Origin: Anaerolineales bacterium UBA6128
GTDB taxonomy: Bacteria; Chloroflexota; Anaerolineae; UBA1429
Assembly: GCA_002423325.1 (NCBI GenBank)
Contig: DIVQ01000232.1
Coordinates: forward strand, 3,217 to 23,473
Length of the DNA: 20,257 nt
Direction of reading: 5' to 3'
Positions within the stretch are counted from its first letter, which is position 1, and every line of letters begins with the position of its first letter. The translations under genes and the position numbers were made by a program. Of this stretch, positions 1-6,564 are shown piece by piece. The notes below the pieces were generated by a model. That model saw only the letters and a program-made list of their open reading frames with translations. It was not told where the DNA came from and did no database searches.

Positions 1-280
1 CAACCATCGCGCCGCCCCCGGTGGCAAGCACCAGCCCCTGACTCGCGCTCAATACCCGACACAGGATGCTCTCGTACTCGCGAAAGGCGGCTTCGCCCCG
101 CTGCCTGAAGATCTCGGGGATGCTCGACTCGGCCCACAACTCGATCGTCCAGTCCAGATCGATGAACAGGTAGCCCAGCGCACGCGCCACCAGGCGCCCG
201 ACGGTGGTCTTGCCGGTGCCCATGAAGCCGGCCAGTACCACGTTTCGGCGCGCAGCGCGGGGAACGTCAGGCGCGGTCAT
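1..280 (-). CDS. aroK: Shikimate kinase, C-terminus beyond the window
   Basis: Phosphorylates shikimate to shikimate 3-phosphate with ATP in the cytosol, the fifth step of the chorismate pathway. About 93 codons are visible. They show the P-loop GFMGTGKTTVGR (Lys about 24), the shikimate-binding FIDLD segment (Asp 41 and 43), the IPEIFRQRGEAAFREYE segment, and an LATGGGAM glycine-rich loop near residue 88, all in family order. The ATG at 280-278 overlaps the end of aroC by 14 nt, so it is probably translationally coupled as a distal gene of the operon. The gene is cut by the window edge, not visibly broken. Confidence 0.95.
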   Translation of the reverse strand, partial: MTAPDVPRAARRNVVLAGFMGTGKTTVGRLVARALGYLFIDLDWTIELWAESSIPEIFRQRGEAAFREYESILCRVLSASQGLVLATGGGAMV

Positions 281-1382
281 CGGCCACCCTCCGCTGCAGC
301 GTTGCCAGGTCGTCGCCGCCATAGCGCTCGAGCAGCGCCTCGGCCAACACCCAGGCCAGCATGGCCTCGCCCACCACCGCCGCCGCCGGCACCGCACAGA
401 CGTCAGATCGCTGGTACTCGGTGACCGCCGCCTGGCCGGTGGCCAGATCCACAGAGTTCTGCGGCGTCACAGTCGTGGGAATGGGCTTGACCGCCGCCCG
501 CACCACGATCGGCTGCCCGTTGCTGACGCCGCCCTCGATGCCGCCCGCGCGGTTTGTCTGGCGTTCGGGGTAGGGCGATGCGGGGTAGAACGCGTCATGC
601 ACCAGCGTGCCCGGCAGATCGGTGTTGGCAAAGGCGGGACCGATCTCTACGCCTTTGACCGCCGGTATACTGACGATCGCGGCGGCGATCCGCGCGTCCA
701 GGCGGCGATCCCACTGGACATAACTTCCCAATCCCACTGGCACGTCCAGCCCCACGAGCGCCACCCGACCGCCCAGCGAGTCTCCCTCGGCGCGCGCCTG
801 ATCGATGCGCGCGCGCATACGCGCCGCGGCCTGCTCATCGGGGCAACTGACGTCGGACGCCAGCGCCAGCGCCAGGCGCTCGGCCAGCGGCATCCCCGCC
901 AAGGCAGCCTGTTCGCCACCGATGGCCTCCACATAACTGCCCAGTCGCACGCCAACGGCAGCGAGCAGGGACGCCACGACGGCGCCCACCGCCACTCGCG
1001 CCGCAGTCTCGCGGGCGCTGGCGCGTTCGGCCACCTGTCGCAGGTCGCTCAGGCCATACTTGACGCTGCCGGCCCAGTCGGCGTGGCCCGGACGCGGCCG
1101 CGTCCAGGCAGGCACTGCGCGTTCACGCCAATTCTCCCAGTCGCGATTGTCGATCACCAGGGCCAGCGGCGCGCCGGTCGTCCATTCGCCGTCCAGCCCG
1201 CCCGTGAAGCGCACCTGGTCGCGCTCGATCGCCTGGCGGCCGCCGCGGCCATAGCCAGCCTGGCGCCGCGACAACGCGCCATTCACTTCATCCGCGCGTA
1301 CTGCCAACCCAGCTGGCAAACCCTCGATGATAGCCGTCAGACAAGGGCCGTGCGATTCACCCGCTGTGAGAAAACGCAACAC
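267..1382 (-). CDS. aroC: Chorismate synthase
   Basis: Converts 5-enolpyruvylshikimate 3-phosphate to chorismate using reduced FMN, the last step of the shared pathway. The 371-residue length is normal for the family. Signature stretches are present: FLTAGESHGP at the N-terminus, SRRQAGYGRGGR, RPGHAD, and ERASARETAARVAVGA. The reading frame stays open 43 codons further upstream inside aroE, but I choose the GTG at 1382-1380. A GGGAGG Shine-Dalgarno lies about 10 nt before it, and the protein then begins directly with the conserved LRFLTAGESHG. The start lies one base beyond the aroE stop, and the end overlaps aroK. Confidence 0.96.
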   Translation of the reverse strand: MLRFLTAGESHGPCLTAIIEGLPAGLAVRADEVNGALSRRQAGYGRGGRQAIERDQVRFTGGLDGEWTTGAPLALVIDNRDWENWRERAVPAWTRPRPGHADWAGSVKYGLSDLRQVAERASARETAARVAVGAVVASLLAAVGVRLGSYVEAIGGEQAALAGMPLAERLALALASDVSCPDEQAAARMRARIDQARAEGDSLGGRVALVGLDVPVGLGSYVQWDRRLDARIAAAIVSIPAVKGVEIGPAFANTDLPGTLVHDAFYPASPYPERQTNRAGGIEGGVSNGQPIVVRAAVKPIPTTVTPQNSVDLATGQAAVTEYQRSDVCAVPAAAVVGEAMLAWVLAEALLERYGGDDLATLQRRVADDRA

Positions 1383-1383
1383 G

Positions 1384-2271
1384 CTATCTGCCTCCCAGTG
1401 CGGCCTCGCAAGCCGCCCGCATAACATCCACGGGCGCCGCGCGGCCCGTCCACAACTCGAGCGCTTCCGCGCCCTGATGTACCAGCATTCCCAGCCCGTC
1501 GGCGCAGGCACAGCCGACAGCGCGCGCCTGGCTCAGCCAACGCGTGACACGCGGATTATAGACGAGGTCGTAGCAGAACGCATCTTGCGGGAGGAGCACG
1601 TCATCGAGCCAGGGGGAGGCGTCGTTGTGCGGCCACATGCCCAGCGTGGTGGCGTTCACGATCAGCCGGGCGTCAGACGCGGCGCGGCGCAACATCGAGG
1701 CGTCCAACGCCCCAGAGGCGATCCGCGCACCCGACGCAGCATAGGGCGACAACTCGTCCAGCAGGGCATCAGCCCGCGCGGGGGTGCGGTTGAGCAGCGT
1801 GACGCTGGCGCCCTCGCTCAGCAGCGCATAGACAACGGCGCGCGCCGCGCCGCCCGCGCCCAGCACCAGCGCCGAGCAGGCGTGCGGGTCAAAACCCGCT
1901 TCGCGCAGCGCGCGCACGAAACCCCGTGCATCCGTATTGTGCCCCAACAGGCCATCCTCGCGCAGCAACAGCGTGTTGACAGCCCCAATCGCGCGCGCTT
2001 GGGGCGTCAGAGCGTCCATCAGGGGCATAAGCGCCTGCTTGTGCGGCACGGTGGCGTTCAGCCCGCGCAAACCCAACGCGCGCAACCCGGCGACAGCGGC
2101 CGGCAACGCCTCGGGGCGCACGGCAAAGGGCACATAGCACCAGTCCAGCCCGAGCGCGCGCAGGGCGGCGTTGTGCATTTGCGGTGAGACGCTGTGCTCC
2201 ACCGGCCAACCGATGACGCCCACCACAGTCGTGCGGCCCGTCAGCAACCCCTCACAACCCGCCCCGCTCAT
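1384..2271 (-). CDS. aroE: Shikimate dehydrogenase (NADP+)
   Basis: Reduces 3-dehydroshikimate to shikimate with NADPH. The 295-residue protein has the substrate-binding SVSPQMHN (Ser 27 and 29), NATVPHK with the catalytic Lys 78, and GHNTDARG with Asp 114. It also has the Rossmann loop GAGGAARA (about 138-145) followed by the NADP-selecting NRTPARA, then YDLVYNP and DGLGMLVHQG near the C-terminus. All key residues are in place. The ATG overlaps the aroA stop codon (ATGA), so translation is probably coupled. Confidence 0.96.
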   Translation of the reverse strand: MSGAGCEGLLTGRTTVVGVIGWPVEHSVSPQMHNAALRALGLDWCYVPFAVRPEALPAAVAGLRALGLRGLNATVPHKQALMPLMDALTPQARAIGAVNTLLLREDGLLGHNTDARGFVRALREAGFDPHACSALVLGAGGAARAVVYALLSEGASVTLLNRTPARADALLDELSPYAASGARIASGALDASMLRRAASDARLIVNATTLGMWPHNDASPWLDDVLLPQDAFCYDLVYNPRVTRWLSQARAVGCACADGLGMLVHQGAEALELWTGRAAPVDVMRAACEAALGGR

Positions 2272-3575
2272 CGCAGCGCCTCCGGCGTCAACGCTCGCAG
2301 GCGCTGCTCAAAGCCAGGAAAAGAGTCGGCAATGCACTCGGCGCCCAGCACGCGGGTTTCGCCGCGCGCCAGCAATCCCGCAATGGCCAGCGTCATCGCC
2401 AGGCGGTGGTCGCCATGGGCGTCCACGGCCGCGCCGTGCAACGGCGTGGGGCCGTGCACGTCAAACCCGTCGGGCTGCGCCTCGATCTCGGCGCCCAGCG
2501 GCCTGAGGACCTCGACCAGCGCCGCGATGCGGTCGGTCTCTTTGACACGCAACTCTTCGGCGCCGCGCACCGTGGTGGTGCCTTCGGCCTGTGTGGCGGC
2601 CAGCGCCAGGATGGGGAACTCGTCGATCATGCGCGGCACTAACGCGCCACTGATCTCGGTCGCGGTCAGCGCCTGACTGCGCACCCGCAGGTCTGCCACT
2701 GGCTCGCCGCCCTCCTCGTGGGCATCGAGCAGGTCGATCTGCGCCCCCATCGCGGCCAGCGCGTCCAGCAGGCCGATGCGCGTGGGGTTGACGTTCACAT
2801 GGCGCAGCAGCACCTCGCTGTGGGGCGTCAGCAGGGCCGCAACAACGAAAAAGGCCGCGGACGACAGATCGCCCGGCACGGCGGTGTCGAGCGCGGCCAG
2901 GCACTGCGCGGGGCCGGTGAGCGTGTGCGTCAGCCCAGCGCTGACCACGGGCACGCCGCGCGCGCGCAACATGCGCTCGGTGTGATCGCGCGAGGGCCCC
3001 GGCTCGGTGAGACGGGTCACGCCCTCGGTATACAGCCCTGCCAGCAACAGGCACGACTTGACCTGTGCACTGGCCACGAGCAGCGCATAGTCGATGCCGT
3101 GCAGGCGGGCTGGCGACAACTCGAGTGGGGGGAACCGTCCGCCGCCGGCCGCGTCGATGCGCGCGCCCATCGCGCGCAGCGGCTCTACCACGCGATCCAT
3201 CGGGCGCCGAGTGAGCTGTGGCTCGCCGACGAGCGCGCTCTCCCAGGGACGCCCGGCCAGCAGCCCGGCCAACAGGCGCATCGTTGTGCCGGAGCGCACA
3301 CAGTTCAGCGGCCCGTCGGGCTGGCGCCAGCCCTGCAGCCCGGCGCCGTGAATCACGAGCGCCGGCTGACGCTGATCGAGGTGCTCTACCGCAATGCCCA
3401 GGGCTTGCAGACAGCCCAGAGTGGCGCGGCAGTCACCGCCATCCAGATAACCGGTCAGCCGCGAGGCGCCATCGCCCAATGCACCCAGCAGCAGGGCGCG
3501 GTGCGTGATCGACTTGTCGCCCGGCAGTGTGATCTCGCCGGTCAGACCTCCGGCCGGCTGCAGCACCAGGTTCAT
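2268..3575 (-). CDS. aroA: 5-enolpyruvylshikimate-3-phosphate synthase (EPSPS)
   Basis: Transfers enolpyruvyl from PEP to shikimate 3-phosphate. The 435-residue protein shows LPGDKSITHRALLLGAL (Lys 21, Ser 22, Arg 26), SGTTMRLLAGLLAG ending near residue 110, TRRPMDRVVEPLRAMGA, SAQVKSCLLLAGL, SRDHTERML, GDLSSAAFF, IDEFPILALAA, LRVKETDRIAA and HGDHRLAM. These are the landmarks of both EPSPS lobes. The SGTTMR form, rather than AGTAMRP, resembles class II-like enzymes; this is a motif reading only, not a sensitivity test. The frame is open 24 codons further upstream. I choose the ATG at 3575 because it forms an ATGA overlap with the tyrA stop and puts the conserved N-terminus at the expected place. 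Confidence 0.95.
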   Translation of the reverse strand: MNLVLQPAGGLTGEITLPGDKSITHRALLLGALGDGASRLTGYLDGGDCRATLGCLQALGIAVEHLDQRQPALVIHGAGLQGWRQPDGPLNCVRSGTTMRLLAGLLAGRPWESALVGEPQLTRRPMDRVVEPLRAMGARIDAAGGGRFPPLELSPARLHGIDYALLVASAQVKSCLLLAGLYTEGVTRLTEPGPSRDHTERMLRARGVPVVSAGLTHTLTGPAQCLAALDTAVPGDLSSAAFFVVAALLTPHSEVLLRHVNVNPTRIGLLDALAAMGAQIDLLDAHEEGGEPVADLRVRSQALTATEISGALVPRMIDEFPILALAATQAEGTTTVRGAEELRVKETDRIAALVEVLRPLGAEIEAQPDGFDVHGPTPLHGAAVDAHGDHRLAMTLAIAGLLARGETRVLGAECIADSFPGFEQRLRALTPEALR

Positions 3576-4441
3576 CGCATCATCTCCCGGCGGTGGTTGT
3601 GCGCGGCTTGAAGCAACGCGACGAGCGCTGCAGTGTCGCCCCGGCACAACGCGTCCTCAAGTCGGCCGAGCTCGACCTGCGCCCCATGCAGAGCCTCCAA
3701 CAGCGGCTCGCGATTGGTCATCAGAATATCGCGCATCATCTGCAGGTCGCTGCTCGCGAGCCGCGTGCTGTCGCGGTACCCCCCGGCAGCCAGCTCCAGG
3801 CAGGCTGGATCCGACGCCGCCAGCGCGCTGACCGCGTTGACCAACGCCACCGCCAGTGTATACGGCAGGTGACTGATCGCCGCCACGGCGTGGTCGTGGC
3901 GCTCGGCCTCCAGAAGGACCGGCCGCGCCCCAACTGCTTCGACCAGGCTGCGCGCGAGCCCCAGCGCCCCGGGCGACGTGCGCGCCAACGGACAGAGCAC
4001 ATACACGCGACCCTCGTACAGTGTCGGCTCCGCCACCGACAGGCCTGACGTCTCCTTGCCGCACATCGGGTGTCCGCCCACGGCCTGCAGCGCCGCGGGC
4101 AACGCGTCCAGCGCCGCGCAGATGGCGTGTTTGGTGCTGCCGACGTCGGTCACCAGGCAGCCGGGCTTGAGCAATGGCCCAAGCAGCGGCACTGTGGCAA
4201 GGATCTCGCCCACCGGCATCGCCAAAACCACAATGTCGGCTTCTGCCACGCCCTCCGCCAGGTCGCAGGTCCCCCGGTCGATGAACCGCAGCTCGCGGGC
4301 CGTCTCGCAGGTGACGCGCCGCCGCGCCACGCCGACCACGCGGTTGCACGCGTGCCGTGCACTCAGCGCTGCAGCCAGAGACCCGCCCATCAGCCCCAGG
4401 CCGACGATAGCAACCGTGGCATCGGCAAGATCGCGGTTCAC
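3572..4441 (-). CDS. tyrA: Prephenate dehydrogenase (tyrosine branch)
   Basis: Oxidatively decarboxylates prephenate to 4-hydroxyphenylpyruvate with NAD(P)+, committing carbon to tyrosine. The 289-residue protein has the nucleotide-binding GLGLMGGS (14-21), DVGSTK (Ser 102), GGHPMCGKETSG with the expected catalytic His 124, an SHLPY stretch (His 191; the usual second His is Tyr here), and GYRDSTRLAS (Arg 223 and 227). No ACT domain is visible at the C-terminus. The start is taken as GTG at 4441-4439, preceded by GAGGGGG and placed just before the Rossmann strand. It lies 13 bp after the DAHP synthase stop. An arogenate preference cannot be excluded from sequence. Confidence 0.92.
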   Translation of the reverse strand: MNRDLADATVAIVGLGLMGGSLAAALSARHACNRVVGVARRRVTCETARELRFIDRGTCDLAEGVAEADIVVLAMPVGEILATVPLLGPLLKPGCLVTDVGSTKHAICAALDALPAALQAVGGHPMCGKETSGLSVAEPTLYEGRVYVLCPLARTSPGALGLARSLVEAVGARPVLLEAERHDHAVAAISHLPYTLAVALVNAVSALAASDPACLELAAGGYRDSTRLASSDLQMMRDILMTNREPLLEALHGAQVELGRLEDALCRGDTAALVALLQAAHNHRREMMR

Positions 4442-4454
4442 TGCCCCCTCACAT

Positions 4455-5468
4455 TCACAACTCGCGGCCCACTGCCTCGGCCACTGCGCGCACCCGCGCC
4501 ACCATCTCGACAAAGCGATCGGGGCGCAGAGACTGCATCCCGTCCGACAGCGCCTGCTCGGGGTGCGGATGCACCTCCACCAGCAGCCCGTCGGCGCCAG
4601 CCGCCACCGCCGCCATCGAAAGTGCCGGCACCCATTCCCAGTTACCGGTGGCGTGGCTCGGATCCACGATGACCGGCAGATGGCACATCTGCTTGAGCGC
4701 GGGCACCGCGCTCAGATCGAGCGTGTTGCGAGTATAAGTCTCAAAGGTACGGATGCCGCGTTCGCACAGCATCAATCGATAGTTGTCATGTGACAGGATG
4801 TACTCGGCCGACATCAGTAACTCTTCCATGGTCGACATCATGCCGCGTTTGAGCAACGCGGGCTTGCCCGACTCGCCCACGGCGTGCAGCAAGGCATAGT
4901 TGGACATGTTGCGGGTGCCGATCTGCAGGATATCGGCGCACTCGCCCACAGCGGCGACCTGTTCCGGCGTCGTCACCTCAGAGATGATGGCCAGGCCGGT
5001 CTCGGCGCGCACCTCTGCCAACAGCTCGAGGCCCTGCGTGCCCAGCCCCTGAAAGCTGTAGGGCGAGGTGCGTGGCTTGAAGGCGCCGGCCCGCAGGATC
5101 CGCACACCCGCCTCCTTGAGGGCATACGCGGTCTCCATGATCTGAGCGCGGCTCTCGACCGCGCAAGGGCCAGCCATGATCACAATGCCCTTGCCGCCAA
5201 TGCGAACACCGTTCACCGGTACGACCGTGTCTTCCGGGTGAAAGTCGCGGCTGGCGAGTTTGAAGGGCTTGAGGATGCGCACCACCTTTTCCACGCCGTC
5301 CAGCAGGCGAAAGGCGGTCTCGTCCATCGGGCGCTTGTCGCCAATAACGCCAATGATCGTCCGCTCCTTGCCCGCGGAGAGGTGCGCGGCATAGCCAAGG
5401 TCCTTGATGCGATCACAGACGGCGTCGACCTCGGCCTGGCTGGCCCCTCTGCTCATCACGACGATCAT
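4455..5468 (-). CDS. aroF: 3-deoxy-7-phosphoheptulonate (DAHP) synthase, type I beta, with N-terminal regulatory domain
   Basis: Condenses PEP with erythrose 4-phosphate, the first committed step. The 337-residue protein has an N-terminal ferredoxin-like domain (about 1-75) and a KDOPS-like TIM barrel. Metal ligands sit where the Thermotoga maritima enzyme has them: Cys 102 in MAGPCAVES, His 272 in DPSHATGNW, Glu 298 in LLVEVH, and Asp 309 in LSDG. RAGAFKPRTSPYSFQG and LLKRGMMSTMEE are also present. In the T. maritima enzyme the N-terminal domain mediates tyrosine feedback inhibition, so the same is inferred here. The ATG is preceded by GAGAGGAGA. The gene lies between aroH and tyrA. Confidence 0.95.
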   Translation of the reverse strand: MIVVMSRGASQAEVDAVCDRIKDLGYAAHLSAGKERTIIGVIGDKRPMDETAFRLLDGVEKVVRILKPFKLASRDFHPEDTVVPVNGVRIGGKGIVIMAGPCAVESRAQIMETAYALKEAGVRILRAGAFKPRTSPYSFQGLGTQGLELLAEVRAETGLAIISEVTTPEQVAAVGECADILQIGTRNMSNYALLHAVGESGKPALLKRGMMSTMEELLMSAEYILSHDNYRLMLCERGIRTFETYTRNTLDLSAVPALKQMCHLPVIVDPSHATGNWEWVPALSMAAVAAGADGLLVEVHPHPEQALSDGMQSLRPDRFVEMVARVRAVAEAVGREL

Positions 5469-5504
5469 ACTGCTCTCCTCTCGTTGCTCGCTTTTGTTAC
5501 GCTG

Positions 5505-5876
5505 CTATCGGGCATCGGTCGCCAGGTCGGGCCGCAGAGCGCGCGCCTGGCCCTGGTACACATGGACGATCTCTTGCTGCGGCCGATCGGTGTTCCAGAG
5601 CAGCAGCACGCGGATGCACCGCGCCAGGCTGCCAGGCACAGGAATCTCGCGTGCGTCCAGCAGGGGCACGTGCTGCCAGCCCAGCGAACGGGCGGCGCGC
5701 GCCGGGAACGCCGCAGACAGATCATCGGTAACAGTAAAGAACACCGCGGCGATTTCGGCTATGCAGATGCTGTTTGCTGTCACCAGCTCTTGCAGGAGTG
5801 CACGCGTGGCCGACACGATCTCGTCGGACGCGTCTGCGGACACTGTTGTAGCGCCCCGTACTCCGCGTGTAGACAT
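5505..5876 (-). CDS. aroH: Chorismate mutase, monofunctional AroH type
   Basis: Rearranges chorismate to prephenate, feeding TyrA in the same operon. The 123-residue protein is close to the Bacillus subtilis AroH pattern: RGVRGATTV at the N-terminus with Arg 7, a D-L-x-AAFPA-x-A-x-R segment, LGWQHVPLL, RCIRVLLL with the active-site Arg, HVYQGQA with the active-site Tyr, and LRPDL at the C-terminus. The frame is open much further upstream through the leader region. I choose the ATG at 5876-5874 because GAGGAGG lies 6 nt before it and because residue numbering then agrees with the family. It is the first structural gene after the attenuator. Confidence 0.96.
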   Translation of the reverse strand: MSTRGVRGATTVSADASDEIVSATRALLQELVTANSICIAEIAAVFFTVTDDLSAAFPARAARSLGWQHVPLLDAREIPVPGSLARCIRVLLLWNTDRPQQEIVHVYQGQARALRPDLATDAR

Positions 5877-5906
5877 CCTTGGCCTCCTCGAACCAGCGCG
5901 TGTAAC

Positions 5907-5936
5907 AAAAAAAGCGTAGAGTCTGTGCTCCACGCT
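5907..5936 (-). terminator. Intrinsic terminator (attenuator) in the aro operon leader
   Basis: In the minus-strand RNA, 5936-5928 (AGCGUGGAG) pairs with 5921-5913 (CUCUACGCU) over 9 bp with one G-U pair and a 6-nt loop. A run of seven U (5913-5907) follows at once. There are no U residues at the other end, so it works only in the operon direction. It lies 31 bp before aroH and after the promoter and leader peptide, so it must be conditional. Confidence 0.88.
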
Positions 5937-5990
5937 CTCCTGTCCCCGTTGCGGTTGCCCTCGTCTAGCCCGCACTCCCGTGAAGCACAG
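5923..5990 (-). promoter_or_regulatory. Antiterminator pairing of the aro attenuator
   Basis: RNA segment 5990-5979 (CUGUGCUUCACG) starts one base after the leader stop codon. It can pair over 12 contiguous bases, one of them a U-G pair, with 5934-5923 (CGUGGAGCACAG), which is the ascending arm and loop of the terminator. The two structures exclude each other. Upstream, GCACAGC at 6057-6051 can pair with GCUGUGC at 5991-5985, which would serve as a protector when the leader is not translated. Base pairing is read directly; the switch is inferred. Confidence 0.8.
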
Positions 5991-5991
5991 C

Positions 5992-6111
5992 CTATGCCAG
6001 CCCGGCATAATAGTAATAGCAGGCCTCAAACGAGCAGCTGAGGGCGATCCGCTGTGCATTGCCGCTGCGGGCGATCAACTGTGGTTTGTTTGAACGGGCA
6101 AAGCAGCGCAT
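5992..6111 (-). CDS. Tyrosine-rich attenuation leader peptide (39 aa)
   Basis: A short reading frame from ATG (6111-6109) to TAG (5994-5992), with GGGAG at 6125-6121, nine bases before the ATG. Residues 32-35 are four consecutive Tyr codons (TAT TAC TAT TAT), followed by AGLA and stop. There is no Trp and there are only two Phe. The last Tyr codon lies 16 nt before the antiterminator arm, so a ribosome stalled there leaves that arm free, whereas one at the stop codon would cover it. This is the layout of amino-acid attenuation leaders such as trpL and pheL. The product is not expected to have any function of its own. Confidence 0.82.
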   Translation of the reverse strand: MRCFARSNKPQLIARSGNAQRIALSCSFEACYYYYAGLA

Positions 6112-6134
6112 CAGTTTACACTCCCATGATCGAC

Positions 6135-6163
6135 AGGCTATCATAATTGGCTTCGCTTGTCAA
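6135..6163 (-). promoter_or_regulatory. Sigma70-type promoter of the aro operon
   Basis: A perfect -35 TTGACA (6163-6158), a 17-bp spacer, and -10 TAGCCT (6140-6135) preceded by TG one base away, an extended -10. Transcription would start near 6128, just ahead of the GGGAG and ATG of the leader peptide. The -10 is weak by itself; the exact -35, the spacing and the TG support the call. Confidence 0.72.
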
Positions 6164-6189
6164 GGCGCTGTCCACCGACGCTACTTGTA

Positions 6190-6238
6190 CGATCATTCTT
6201 TAGATAAATAGTTGTATTAATAGTAGTCGTCATAGTAG
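6190..6238. other. AT-rich element with TAG triplets, candidate DNA-unwinding element
   Basis: Bases 6191-6222 contain only 6 G or C in 32, in a GC-rich genome. They are followed by TAGTAG at 6221-6226 and TAGTAG at 6233-6238, then a GC-rich GGGACGG and the first DnaA-box-like site at 6251. The order AT-rich, TAG triplets, GC-rich, DnaA box resembles the basal unwinding layout (DnaA-trio) described for Bacillus subtilis oriC. It may also just be the upstream region of the aro promoter. Confidence 0.55.
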
Positions 6239-6250
6239 GGACGGTGGAAA

Positions 6251-6488
6251 TGTGGACAAGTGGGCGTTGGGCCGCTCTGTAGGGCTTTTCCCCCGCTCGA
6301 CACCCACGGGCAGTGTCCCACGGGTCCCGTGCCTGTGGACGGACCTGTGTACAACATCACGGAAAGCGGCTTGATGCGGCCCGCTTATCCGCACAGAACG
6401 TCGGCGCAACTCATGCTGCTATGCTTAACCACAAGAGTTGTGCACAGGGAACACGCAGTTATCCACCGTTTCAAGGGCTTTATCCACA
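6251..6488. other. DnaA-box cluster, candidate replication origin (oriC)
   Basis: Against the consensus TTATCCACA there is one exact site (6480-6488, plus). Four sites have one mismatch: TTGTCCACA (6259-6251, minus), TTATCCGCA (6385-6393), TTAACCACA (6425-6433) and TTATCCACC (6459-6467). Two have two mismatches: TTGTACACA (6354-6346, minus) and TTGTGCACA (6438-6446). By rough arithmetic for random sequence, about 0.05 sites with at most one mismatch would be expected in this length. CCCACGGG also repeats at 6303-6310 and 6317-6324. No dnaA, dnaN or gyr gene lies in the window, so a DnaA-titrating or regulatory cluster is an alternative. I see no convincing protein gene in 6112-6564. Confidence 0.62.
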
Positions 6489-6508
6489 GGTCCGCCATGG
6501 ACAAACAG

Positions 6509-6536
6509 CGAGCCGAGCCTGATCAGGCTCGGCTCG
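6509..6536 (-). terminator. 28-nt perfect palindrome, probable terminator of the wzz-cpsD transcript
   Basis: A perfect inverted repeat with arms CGAGCCGAGCC (6509-6519) and GGCTCGGCTCG (6526-6536) around TGATCA. It lies 28 bp after the cpsD stop codon. On the minus strand it is followed by CTGTTTGTCC, only modestly U-rich. The position suits termination of transcription running towards the DnaA-box cluster. The missing clean U tract, and its place beside the boxes, leave a protein-binding role open. Confidence 0.6.
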
Positions 6537-6564
6537 AGAGCTGGTGGGCTTTGTGTCGCGGCGA

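Noticed and set aside
204..1424. Long plus-strand open frame opposite aroC, and similar long antisense frames over aroA, tyrA and the DAHP synthase
   Set aside because: They are shadows in GC-rich DNA: composition is dominated by Arg, Ala, Gln and His, there are no recognisable motifs, and they lie opposite genes with full family signatures.
5907..5936. An ordinary terminator for transcription on the plus strand
   Set aside because: The run of A precedes the stem on the plus strand and no T run follows it, so it can act only on the minus strand.
5877..6059. N-terminal extension of chorismate mutase through the leader
   Set aside because: The extra residues do not resemble AroH, they run through the terminator and antiterminator, and the internal ATG has an excellent GAGGAGG site.
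5877..6130. A T-box riboswitch for tyrosine
   Set aside because: I found no T-box consensus bulge or specifier stem; a translated leader with four Tyr codons and a minimal two-state pairing explains the region better.
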